Part shown: in pieces, positions 54,139 through 62,359 of the stretch
How the letters are laid out: each line of letters opens with the position of its first letter
How positions within the stretch are numbered: the first letter of the stretch is position 1
Assembly: GCF_003594915.1 (NCBI RefSeq)
Contig: NZ_QZCS01000002.1
Location: 372,001-436,000, forward strand
Length of the DNA stretch: 64,000 nucleotides
Direction: 5' to 3'
DNA from: Enterobacter chuandaensis
GTDB lineage: Bacteria; Pseudomonadota; Gammaproteobacteria; Enterobacterales; Enterobacteriaceae
Notes under the pieces: generated by a model
Seen by the model: only the letters and a program-made list of their open reading frames with translations
Told to the model about the DNA's origin: nothing
The model's database searches: none
Made by a program: the position numbers and the translations under genes

Positions 54139-55359
54139 TTAGCTAAATGTGTTGGTGACTTCCTGCAGGTCACGATCGTCCAGCTCTCGCTCGAAGCTGC
54201 GCAGACGTTTGTAGATGGACATCAGTTCTACCAGGGTGGTCCAGGAGTTAATCAGATACTGGAACGAGTTTCTGACCTGATCGAACACGTTGGTAATCTG
54301 GGTCAGTAAGCCCAGCGTGATTGTTCCCGCAACAATAGACGGGAACAACAGGAATAGTCCAAAAACAGTATCGACCTGCAGATAGAAAATACGGGCAATA
54401 TTGAAATACATGTAGTGGAAATAGAGCCGGAAATAGTTGAAACGGACGTTGCGGAACAGCTCTTTTATCGTCGGAGGCGCAGCGCGCGTTGGGTCGTCCT
54501 CTCCGTAGACCAGTTCCTTACGATAGGCCGCTTCCACACGCTGATTCTTAAACTCTAAGCCCGGCAGCTTAATCCCGACGACGGCGAGCAGGCCTGTGCC
54601 CATAAGCGACCAGACCAGCGCCAGGATGAGCAGGCCGTACGGTAAATGTCCGACAATCGGCAAGGCTGAAATATGGGGAGAAAGCGCAACCAGAATCGGT
54701 AAGAACGCAAACAGTTTCAGGATGGCATTAAGCAGGCTGACGCCCATATCCTCAAGCGTTGACGCGAAACGCATGGTGTCTTCCTGAACGCGCTGAGCAG
54801 CACCTTCAATATGGCGCAGACGCTCCCAGTGGGTCATGTAGAATTCGTTCATCGCCGTACGCCAGCGGAAAACGTAATGGCTGACGAAGAAATTATTCAG
54901 CACCGCCACGGTGACAGCGATCATCGCAATGCCCATAAAAATTTTTAACTGATTATAAAGCTCGCCAATTGGCACCCTGTTAGGGGCGCTCAGCGCCTTC
55001 TGGATGAGATCGTAGAACGGGGCATACCACGCGTTAATGGCTACGCTCACTTCGACCAGAAACCAGGTGACAAAAATAATCAGCGACGTTCCCAGAATGG
55101 ACCACGTCTGCCAGCGATGAGGGGAATAATTAAACCAGAACAGCGCAAACAGCCCGACGCACAGCGCGTAATAGGCATAAAACAGCAGATAGCTGAACGA
55201 CCAGAAGCGCGCCGCGCTAATCGGCACCTCGCCTGTCGCCCCCACGATGCGTGTCAGCCATGCACCGCCGCCCGCCAGCCAGAACACGACGGCGATCAGT
55301 GCCCAAATAAATGCCGACAGGAAAAAAGGCCCCGGCTTTGGGAAAAAAGACTTAAACAT
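54139..55359 (-). CDS. sbmA: Peptide antibiotic transporter SbmA
   Basis: Proton-driven inner-membrane importer of proline-rich antimicrobial peptides, microcins B17 and J25, and bleomycin. The 406-residue protein starts [20 protein letters not shown], has about eight helices and resembles the membrane part of ABC transporters without an ATPase (family motif [21 protein letters not shown]). It is the first gene of sbmA-yaiW. Confidence 0.96.
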   Translation of the reverse strand: MFKSFFPKPGPFFLSAFIWALIAVVFWLAGGGAWLTRIVGATGEVPISAARFWSFSYLLFYAYYALCVGLFALFWFNYSPHRWQTWSILGTSLIIFVTWFLVEVSVAINAWYAPFYDLIQKALSAPNRVPIGELYNQLKIFMGIAMIAVTVAVLNNFFVSHYVFRWRTAMNEFYMTHWERLRHIEGAAQRVQEDTMRFASTLEDMGVSLLNAILKLFAFLPILVALSPHISALPIVGHLPYGLLILALVWSLMGTGLLAVVGIKLPGLEFKNQRVEAAYRKELVYGEDDPTRAAPPTIKELFRNVRFNYFRLYFHYMYFNIARIFYLQVDTVFGLFLLFPSIVAGTITLGLLTQITNVFDQVRNSFQYLINSWTTLVELMSIYKRLRSFERELDDRDLQEVTNTFS

Positions 55360-55421
55360 GATACTTCCTTCTTGTTGTTATGGTTGTTGCTGTGCTCAAC
55401 ACATTACCACATGAATACCTT

Positions 55422-55447
55422 GCCCGAGCCGGTGTCCCGGCTCGGGC
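55422..55447. other. Perfect 11-base hairpin between sbmA and the cysteine hydrolase
   Basis: GCCCGAGCCGG and CCGGCTCGGGC enclose TGTC, 28 bases after the cysteine hydrolase stop. The T/A tract is on the wrong side for a leftward terminator, so its role is uncertain. Confidence 0.6.
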
Positions 55448-55474
55448 AAAAAGGTCAGACCCGTGGGTTGATTA

Positions 55475-56008
55475 TTAGTTCGCTTTCCAGTTTTCGAGAA
55501 TTGTTTCGGTGCGTTTCACCGCGAGAGGGTTCGCTGGCGCAATGAAGTTCCGCCAGACGTCGTTGTGGTGGTGAATCAGAATTTGCGCTTCAGCAGCCGG
55601 GCGGTTGGCGGTGGTATGGGCATCTTCTGCCACGGTAATATGGTAACCCCGGCTGACGCCGTTTTTGATTGTCGCGTCGACACAGTAATCGGTGGCGCAG
55701 CCGCAGATGACAAACTCGCGAATGCCCTGCTCGCGTAACAGCGCTTCAAGCGTGGTGTCGTAAAAAGCATCACACGCGGTCTTGGTCACGTACAGCGCGC
55801 CAGCAGGTTGATGGAGTTCAGGCAGCAGCGCAAATCCGTCACTTCCCTCTTCCAGCCCCCCGGCCTCGGCATGCTGAATAAAAATCACCGTGTCGGCAGC
55901 CTGCGTAAGCTGGTTGATCAAAGAGACACACTTCTCGCGCTGATGACGAGGCGTTTCAAACACCCCGTTCTGCATATCAACCACCATTACCACACGCTTT
56001 TCAGACAT
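55475..56008 (-). CDS. Isochorismatase-family cysteine hydrolase
   Basis: A 177-residue cytoplasmic hydrolase. The family triad is visible: D11 in VVDMQNGVF, K76 in YVTKTACDAF and C109 in GCATDYCVDAT, with a cis-peptide-like GCA before it. Members cleave amides or vinyl ethers (nicotinamide, isochorismate, ureidoacrylate), so the substrate is open. ATG 56008 follows ACGGAGAA; 11 upstream in-frame codons are rejected. E. coli K-12 has no such gene between sbmA and ampH. Confidence 0.87.
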   Translation of the reverse strand: MSEKRVVMVVDMQNGVFETPRHQREKCVSLINQLTQAADTVIFIQHAEAGGLEEGSDGFALLPELHQPAGALYVTKTACDAFYDTTLEALLREQGIREFVICGCATDYCVDATIKNGVSRGYHITVAEDAHTTANRPAAEAQILIHHHNDVWRNFIAPANPLAVKRTETILENWKAN

Positions 56009-56212
56009 ACCGTTCTCCGTAAAATTGAGTGACACTGGCATCTATCATAAGCCTGATGTCACAAAATGGGAGAGCGCTCGCAGGGAAATTGTTCATATTT
56101 ACCCATGGTTACGTTTTTCTCGCTATCGTTATGTCATTCGGGGCATTGCACGGTGCCGATTAGTAGTATAAATACCCATTACTTTCCTCATTCACTTCAT
56201 GGATGCTTTTCG

Positions 56213-57373
56213 TTGAAACGTTGTCTGCTCTCTTTTGCCGCGCTGTGTGCGGTGAGCTTTTCTACTGCCCAGGCAGCCCAGCCGCTGACGGCACCCGTTT
56301 TGGCTTCAGATATCGCCGATCGCTACGCGAACCTTATCTATTACGGCAGCGGCGCGACCGGGATGGCAATGGTGGTCATCGACGGCAACCAGCGCGTTTT
56401 CCGCAGCTTTGGCGAAACGCGTCCAGGCAATAACGTTCACCCGCAGCTGGATTCCGTTGTTCGCATCGCGTCCTTAACCAAACTGATGACCAGCGAAATG
56501 CTGGTGAAGCTGCTCGACCAGGGCGTGGTGAAGCTCGACGATCCGCTCAGCAAATACGCCCCGCCGGGGGCCCGCGTGCCGACGTATCAGGGCACGCCAA
56601 TTCGCCTTGTGAACCTCGCGACGCACACCAGCGCTCTGCCGCGCGAGCAGCCGGGCGGCGCGGCGCACCGCGATGTTTTTGTCTGGCCAACGCGCCAACA
56701 GCGCTGGAACTACCTGAGCACCGCCACGCTGAAATCCGCCCCGGGCTCGCAGGCCTCGTACTCAAACCTGGCGTTTGACCTGCTGGCGGATGCGCTCTCC
56801 GCGGCGGCGGGCAAACCTTATCCGCAGCTGTTTGAAGAGCAGATCACGCGTCCGCTGGGTATGAAAGACACTACCTTTACTCCTTCCCCGGATCAGTGCC
56901 GTCGCCTGATGGTGGCGGAGAAAGGCGCAAGCCCGTGTAACAACACGCTGGCAGCAGTGGGCAGCGGCGGGGTCTACTCCACCCCGGGCGACATGATGCG
57001 CTGGATGCAGCAGTTCCTCTCTTCAGATTTCTACGCGCGCAGCAGCCAGGCCGATCGTATGCAGACCCTGATTTATCAGCGCGGCCAGCTGCAGCGCGTC
57101 ATTGGGATGGACGTGCCGGGTAAAGCCGACGCGCTCGGCCTGGGATGGGTTTATATGGCACCGAAAAATGGCCGTCCGGGCATTATTCAGAAAACGGGCG
57201 GTGGCGGCGGGTTCATTACCTATATGGCGATGATCCCGCAGTCCAACGTGGGCGCGTTTGTGGTGGTTACCCGTTCTCCGCACACGCGTTTCGTTAATAT
57301 GAGTGATGGCATTAATAACCTGGTGGCCGAGCTGAGCGCCAACAAAGCCCAGGTGCTTACCGCGTCTAATTGA
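56213..57373 (+). CDS. ampH: Penicillin-binding protein/beta-lactamase-like AmpH
   Basis: Periplasmic DD-carboxypeptidase/endopeptidase of the class C beta-lactamase fold, involved in peptidoglycan remodelling. The 386-residue precursor has a signal peptide (KRCLLSFAALCAVSFSTAQA) and the motifs SLTK (SxxK), YSN (YAFDLL follows) and KTGGGGGF. The best start is a TTG at 56213, as in E. coli; no ATG gives the signal peptide. Ends just before the convergent iprA gene. Confidence 0.94.
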   Translation: MKRCLLSFAALCAVSFSTAQAAQPLTAPVLASDIADRYANLIYYGSGATGMAMVVIDGNQRVFRSFGETRPGNNVHPQLDSVVRIASLTKLMTSEMLVKLLDQGVVKLDDPLSKYAPPGARVPTYQGTPIRLVNLATHTSALPREQPGGAAHRDVFVWPTRQQRWNYLSTATLKSAPGSQASYSNLAFDLLADALSAAAGKPYPQLFEEQITRPLGMKDTTFTPSPDQCRRLMVAEKGASPCNNTLAAVGSGGVYSTPGDMMRWMQQFLSSDFYARSSQADRMQTLIYQRGQLQRVIGMDVPGKADALGLGWVYMAPKNGRPGIIQKTGGGGGFITYMAMIPQSNVGAFVVVTRSPHTRFVNMSDGINNLVAELSANKAQVLTASN

Positions 57374-57375
57374 TC

Positions 57376-57999
57376 TTAATATTCCGTGGGCAAGCGGTTG
57401 ATGCTGACCAGCTTGCCCCGGCTCATATTAATGTAGTTACCTTGCCGCAGAGCGGCGAGAACCTCAGCAACAACTGAACGCGAAATACGTGTACTCTGTT
57501 GAATATGATTCATCACACCAATTTTTGAGCGCAGCGTTTCATCCCACTCCGCCATATTCAGCAGCATGGCTCGAATCTGATGATAGGAATTATTTCCCAC
57601 CAGCTGCATATCACGTTTTTCAAGCATGTAATTTATCTAGGATAACCAACCGAAAGCCTCTTTCCATAACGCGTTCTGTTGTATAAGTTGACGGGTGGTT
57701 TCAGTGGACAAATAAAAACCCGTGCAGGGTGTTTTGGCTATCACTTTATATTCCCGATAGTGATTAATCATTACTGTGGACAGCCCAAAAATAAACGGGG
57801 CTTTCGCGATACCCACAAGCAGTTCATCGGAATGACGACAGATTTCGATTATACCGGTTTGTAATACGGTCGTACGGGGTTCATGACACTCACCAGATGT
57901 AATTAATTGTTGTGGAGCATATTTAAAAGGGGTACTGGCTGATTTCAGACACTGTTCGAGCCGGCTTAATTCAGAAAGTGGTTTCGCATTAACATTCAT
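57376..57999 (-). pseudogene. iprA: iprA (yaiV) interrupted by an in-frame TAG
   Basis: In Salmonella IprA lowers hydrogen peroxide tolerance; it is a Crp-like protein with a C-terminal winged helix. Two frames, 120 codons from ATG 57999 and the rest to 57376, lie in the same phase, joined by TAG at 57637-57639. Aligned to the 207-residue E. coli protein (EAFCWIVWKSQ), the TAG takes the place of the second Trp of that block, so one G-to-A change in TGG explains it. The distal part (TRISRSVVAEVLAALRQGNY) could be reinitiated at ATG 57627. The helix-turn-helix lies after the stop. Confidence 0.88.
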
Positions 58000-58051
58000 G
58001 CAGACCTCAAGACATCCGTATTTGTCGGTTCAATATTGTTTTTATGAATAA

Positions 58052-58079
58052 AAAAGCGGGGGGATATCCTCCCCCACTT
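58052..58079 (-). terminator. Terminator after the autotransporter
   Basis: On the minus strand a GTGGGGGAGGA / TCCCCCCGC type stem is followed by TTTTTT. It stands about 10 bases after the autotransporter stop. Confidence 0.85.
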
Positions 58080-58086
58080 TTATGCA

Positions 58087-60861
58087 TTACCAGGTATACT
58101 TCACACCCAAATTGGCGCCCCAATTCTGGTCAACGTCGCCGCCGCCCAGATAAGTGGCATCCGTATACGCACTGAAGTTCTTCGTGAAGCTGAACTGGGT
58201 GCCCAGCCCGACCCGCACAGCGGAGCCTTTCACACCGTTATCAATGCTGTCACCGTTAATATCAGCGTTGTTATCGGCATCGTCGTAGACGTAGGCCAGT
58301 TTGAAGTAAGGCGTCAGGGCCTGATCGCCACCGTAGTTGAAGGTATAACCCGTATCCACTCCCAGCTCATAACGCAGGCTATCGTAAGATTGACCATCCA
58401 TGCGCATATCATTGCTGAGGCGATAATCATCACCTGACTGGAAGAGCCCAGACACGGCTGCGTACGGCGTGACATAGCCGGACAGGTTTGGCTTCCAGTC
58501 ATAGCCCAGTTTCAGCCCAAAACCAACTGCGTCATTGGTGGTGTTGCCGTCAACATATTGACCGTTGCTCATGTTAGCAGACAGATCGCTGTTGAAGCGG
58601 GTATAGCTCAGGGAGCTGTCGAGGAAGAGATCGTTCATGAACTTCGCTGATGCGTAGATCATCGCCGTCTGGCTGTCCTGATCGACCTGACCGGTACGAT
58701 CGCTGATATCCCCCTTCGCGAAACCTGCCGCACCACCGACAATCCACTTCGCATTATTACCGTCAATCTGCGTATCCAGACCAACCATAATACCGCTCAC
58801 ATCCTGGTCGTAGCTAATAACGCCATTGTCGCCGTCGAAGTTACCCCCGAAGTAGCTCACCCACGCCCCGCCGTTATCCGCCAGGCCGTGACGGCTGTTA
58901 GTCAGACGCGTACCTACGGTATCCTGCTGCAGATTCCAGATGTTGGTATTGGCTGATGGGATGCTCAGCGCCATATTGGCGGAGTCGGTCAGCTCTTTCT
59001 GCTGGAGGACAACGGAGTCACCCTGCTGCTGCGCCTGGTAGGTGTAAGCACCTAAATCGGCTTTGTTTGCGGCTGTCAAGCTGGCTGCGGTGCCCGTGTT
59101 GCTGTCATAAACGTGGATAATTTCCTTGTTTTTATAATCAGCAACGGAACCCGCTCCAGTCGCATCATCGATGCGCACTTTGTAGTTACCGCTAACGTCA
59201 CCGTTCACAGCCAGATGACCGTCAGAATTCAGCGCGACGACGCCATAGTCGTACTCCGCCTGATACGGATCGTTGGTAATATAGCGTGCGTTGTTCAGAT
59301 CGCTATTTAACACATAATCGCGGCTGGCAACATTCAGCACACCACCATCGGTAAGTACCATATTGTGCGTATCAATCTGGCCCAGACCCAGCGCCAGTTC
59401 AGCACCATTGTCTACGGTAATGGTGTTGGCATAGAGTTCTGCCGTCTCTTGCGTCAGCGCTGTACGGCTATAGCTGTCCAGATACAGACTGTCGGTCGCG
59501 ACGGCACCGCTGTCGCCAATATTCAGCGTTGAAGCATTGGTCAGCGTAATGGAGTCCGCCAGCAGTCCAGAGTTTTCTACATTCACCTGCGACTGATTAT
59601 TCACCGCCAGCGTATCGATGTTAGAAACTTTACGGGTATCCCACTCGGAGCCCTGATCCAGCGTAACGTTGAACAACCCGCTTTGATAGACCTCTTCACC
59701 CGCAACATGACCATTACTGTCATAGGTGGAATCAGGCCAGATGCTGTCAGGAGAAAGGGTGCTCCAGTCAACATCGCTGTATCCCTGGCCGTACATCCGG
59801 GAGGTGCCAATAGCTTCAACACTCGACTGAGCTGCACCCACCCATTTACTGCCGTTGGTCAGCGTGACATCGAGCCTATCGGTACCGTCCCAGCCGTTAG
59901 TGGTTGGGTTATACACACCGTCGTCAGTGGTATCGGTTTCCGGGTCGCCATTCTCGTAGAAGTTGTTATCAAAGGTGCTGGAGAACAGGATGTCGCCGGT
60001 GACGGTAGAATGATCAAAGATAGCTGTCGTCTGCATCGCATTATCAGACGCGCTCGCGGCGACGATCAGCGCCGCGTCATCCGCGCCCGTCGCGTTGGTT
60101 TCACCATAGTCGCTCGGCTTAGCCGTCTGGCCGTAGAACCCGCTGGTCCCCAGATCGCTGTACGCACCGGAGGTCAGCACAGAGTCTTTCATCACCAGCG
60201 TATCGGTAAAGACATTGCTGCTGTCAGCAACGCCTTCAACACCGTCGTATGGTGTGTTATCGAGTTCCTGATAACCCTGCGTCAGCGTGATACCCGCGAT
60301 GTGGGAATTGTTCTGAATAACGATATCAGATTCAACGTCCAGAGTGATTGCGTTACCCAGACCATAGGTGTCCAGATAATCCGTTTCAGTAGCTTCGCCA
60401 TTGACGACGTCATACGCGTAATGCTCGTAGGTATCGTTGATGGTGGAGTTATTAACCGTCAGGCTAAAACGATCATACTGGGCATGACTGGTACCGTCGG
60501 TATCCACGCCATCCGCACACGTCGTGGTCATACACTCTGACGTGATCATGCCGTTAATAGTGCTATTAGAAATACTTAACGCGTTCGCACGACCATTGAT
60601 TCCATCATCCAGATAGTATGTTGAAATAACACCGTTCACCGTTGATTGATTAATCACCGGATAAATATCACCATCGTGGGTAACGTCTGAGTAATCCCAG
60701 TCAGCGTAGCCATAATACCATGGGCCAGATGCTGTATTATCATATCCAAAAGTATTATATGTCGTGCCGGAAATATCCTTCGCATTGGCCTGAGAAGCGA
60801 TAGCCAGGGTACAGGCTAATGCAAGTTGAGATACAACCAGTTTCTTTTTCCATATTTGCAT
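58087..60861 (-). CDS. Autotransporter with beta-helix passenger and C-terminal barrel
   Basis: A 924-residue type Va secreted protein. It has a signal peptide (MQIWKKKLVVSQLALACTLA, cleavage after QANA), a passenger of about 620 residues rich in Asn, Asp, Thr and Ser, with repeats such as VNNSTINDT and LTNASTLNIGDSG typical of beta-helix adhesins, a pertactin-like junction (GDVSGNYKVRIDDATG), and a barrel of about 270 residues ending NLGVKYTW. E. coli carries the broken autotransporter yaiT near hemB. ATG 60861 follows GGAGGG. Function (adhesion, aggregation) is inferred. Confidence 0.9.
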   Translation of the reverse strand: MQIWKKKLVVSQLALACTLAIASQANAKDISGTTYNTFGYDNTASGPWYYGYADWDYSDVTHDGDIYPVINQSTVNGVISTYYLDDGINGRANALSISNSTINGMITSECMTTTCADGVDTDGTSHAQYDRFSLTVNNSTINDTYEHYAYDVVNGEATETDYLDTYGLGNAITLDVESDIVIQNNSHIAGITLTQGYQELDNTPYDGVEGVADSSNVFTDTLVMKDSVLTSGAYSDLGTSGFYGQTAKPSDYGETNATGADDAALIVAASASDNAMQTTAIFDHSTVTGDILFSSTFDNNFYENGDPETDTTDDGVYNPTTNGWDGTDRLDVTLTNGSKWVGAAQSSVEAIGTSRMYGQGYSDVDWSTLSPDSIWPDSTYDSNGHVAGEEVYQSGLFNVTLDQGSEWDTRKVSNIDTLAVNNQSQVNVENSGLLADSITLTNASTLNIGDSGAVATDSLYLDSYSRTALTQETAELYANTITVDNGAELALGLGQIDTHNMVLTDGGVLNVASRDYVLNSDLNNARYITNDPYQAEYDYGVVALNSDGHLAVNGDVSGNYKVRIDDATGAGSVADYKNKEIIHVYDSNTGTAASLTAANKADLGAYTYQAQQQGDSVVLQQKELTDSANMALSIPSANTNIWNLQQDTVGTRLTNSRHGLADNGGAWVSYFGGNFDGDNGVISYDQDVSGIMVGLDTQIDGNNAKWIVGGAAGFAKGDISDRTGQVDQDSQTAMIYASAKFMNDLFLDSSLSYTRFNSDLSANMSNGQYVDGNTTNDAVGFGLKLGYDWKPNLSGYVTPYAAVSGLFQSGDDYRLSNDMRMDGQSYDSLRYELGVDTGYTFNYGGDQALTPYFKLAYVYDDADNNADINGDSIDNGVKGSAVRVGLGTQFSFTKNFSAYTDATYLGGGDVDQNWGANLGVKYTW

Positions 60862-61312
60862 TGGGTCATCCCTCCTCAGGGACGTAAGCAAGTTTATCCA
60901 TCAAACCATTTGGCAATATTTTATTGCCGGGGGGATTATGCATTTCCATTTCGAAAAGGTTCAATGAATGTTTCCATTAAGTCCGTATCCAGACCAATAA
61001 CACTTCAATACGATAAACGCATAGGGCATCGTAGATAAATATCATAAAAACAAAACGTTAAAATACAGGCACGCCAATACAAAACACACAACAACAAAAA
61101 ATAGATTATTTTTAATGATGCATTCCCATTAATATAGAAACAACACGAATACCTCCTCTCTTTTTAGCAATACATCGCCCTGTATTATATATATTGATGA
61201 TATGAAACTGACTGGCCGCATTTCGCAAAAACAAAATGCCCACTTTAGTAAAACACCTGTCTTCACTTTGAGGTACACTAACCTTCTTTGTTCCACAAAC
61301 ATCAGGCATATC
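60862..61312. other. AT-rich intergenic region between the autotransporter and hemB
   Basis: About 450 bases hold divergent promoters for the autotransporter and hemB. Base composition is much richer in A and T than in the flanking genes, as is common for H-NS-bound regions upstream of surface-protein genes. No convincing small gene or operator was recognised. Confidence 0.65.
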
Positions 61313-62287
61313 ATGACCGATTTAATTGCACGTCCCCGCCGCCTGCGTAAGTCACCTGCACTGCGCGCTATGTTTGAAGAGACAACACTGACCTTAAACG
61401 ATCTGGTGTTGCCGATTTTTGTCGAAGAAGAGATTGATGACTACAAAGCCATCGAAGCCATGCCGGGCGTGATGCGCATTCCAGAAAAACATCTGGCGCG
61501 CGAGATCGAACGTATCGCCAACGCGGGGATCCGCTCGGTGATGACCTTCGGCATCTCCCACCATACCGATGCGACCGGCAGCGATGCCTGGAAAGAAGAT
61601 GGCCTCGTTGCCCGCATGTCCCGTATCTGCAAAGAGACCGTGCCGGAAATGGTGGTCATGTCCGATACCTGTTTCTGCGAATACACCTCCCACGGCCATT
61701 GCGGCGTGCTGTGTGACCACGGCGTGGACAACGATGCCACCCTGCTGAACCTCGGTAAGCAGGCGGTCGTGGCTGCCGCTGCGGGTGCGGATTTCATCGC
61801 GCCGTCTGCCGCGATGGACGGCCAGGTTCAGGCGATCCGTCAGGCGCTGGACGCGGCTGGCTTCACCGATACCGCCATCATGTCCTACTCCACCAAATTT
61901 GCCTCCTCCTTCTACGGCCCGTTCCGTGAAGCAGCGGGTACGGCGCTGAAGGGCGATCGTAAGACCTACCAGATGAACCCGCTGAATCGCCGGGAAGCGA
62001 TTCGCGAATCCCTGCTCGACGAAGCTCAGGGTGCAGACTGCCTGATGGTGAAACCGGCTGGCGCATACCTCGATATTCTGCGCGACATCCGCGAACGCAC
62101 CGAACTGCCGCTTGGGGCATACCAGGTGAGCGGTGAGTACGCGATGATCAAATTCGCCGCGCTGGCCGGGGCAATCGACGAAGAGAAGGTGATCCTCGAA
62201 AGCCTGGGGGCGATCAAACGCTCGGGCGCGGATCTGATCTTCAGCTACTTCGCGCTGGATCTGGCCGAGAAAAAAATCCTCCGCTAA
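61313..62287 (+). CDS. hemB: Delta-aminolevulinic acid dehydratase
   Basis: Joins two molecules of 5-aminolevulinate to porphobilinogen in heme synthesis. The 324-residue protein starts [20 protein letters not shown]. The zinc-binding cysteines lie in [16 protein letters not shown], and the two active-site lysines in [13 protein letters not shown] and [11 protein letters not shown]. The start at 61313 matches E. coli; 37 upstream in-frame codons are rejected. Confidence 0.97.
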   Translation: MTDLIARPRRLRKSPALRAMFEETTLTLNDLVLPIFVEEEIDDYKAIEAMPGVMRIPEKHLAREIERIANAGIRSVMTFGISHHTDATGSDAWKEDGLVARMSRICKETVPEMVVMSDTCFCEYTSHGHCGVLCDHGVDNDATLLNLGKQAVVAAAAGADFIAPSAAMDGQVQAIRQALDAAGFTDTAIMSYSTKFASSFYGPFREAAGTALKGDRKTYQMNPLNRREAIRESLLDEAQGADCLMVKPAGAYLDILRDIRERTELPLGAYQVSGEYAMIKFAALAGAIDEEKVILESLGAIKRSGADLIFSYFALDLAEKKILR

Positions 62288-62359
62288 TCTTCACCAAACT
62301 GCAATACAACCGACATCTGCTCCTTCTACTGTCTTCGCAAGACGGCAGGAGGAGTAATC

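Noticed and set aside
57376..57627. A separate 83-codon regulator gene after iprA
   Set aside because: It is in frame with the upstream part, and the joined sequence aligns end to end with one E. coli protein; a nonsense mutation is simpler.
61112..61309. Small minus-strand frames between the autotransporter and hemB
   Set aside because: They lie in AT-rich promoter sequence, overlap the hemB leader and lack ribosome sites or family features.
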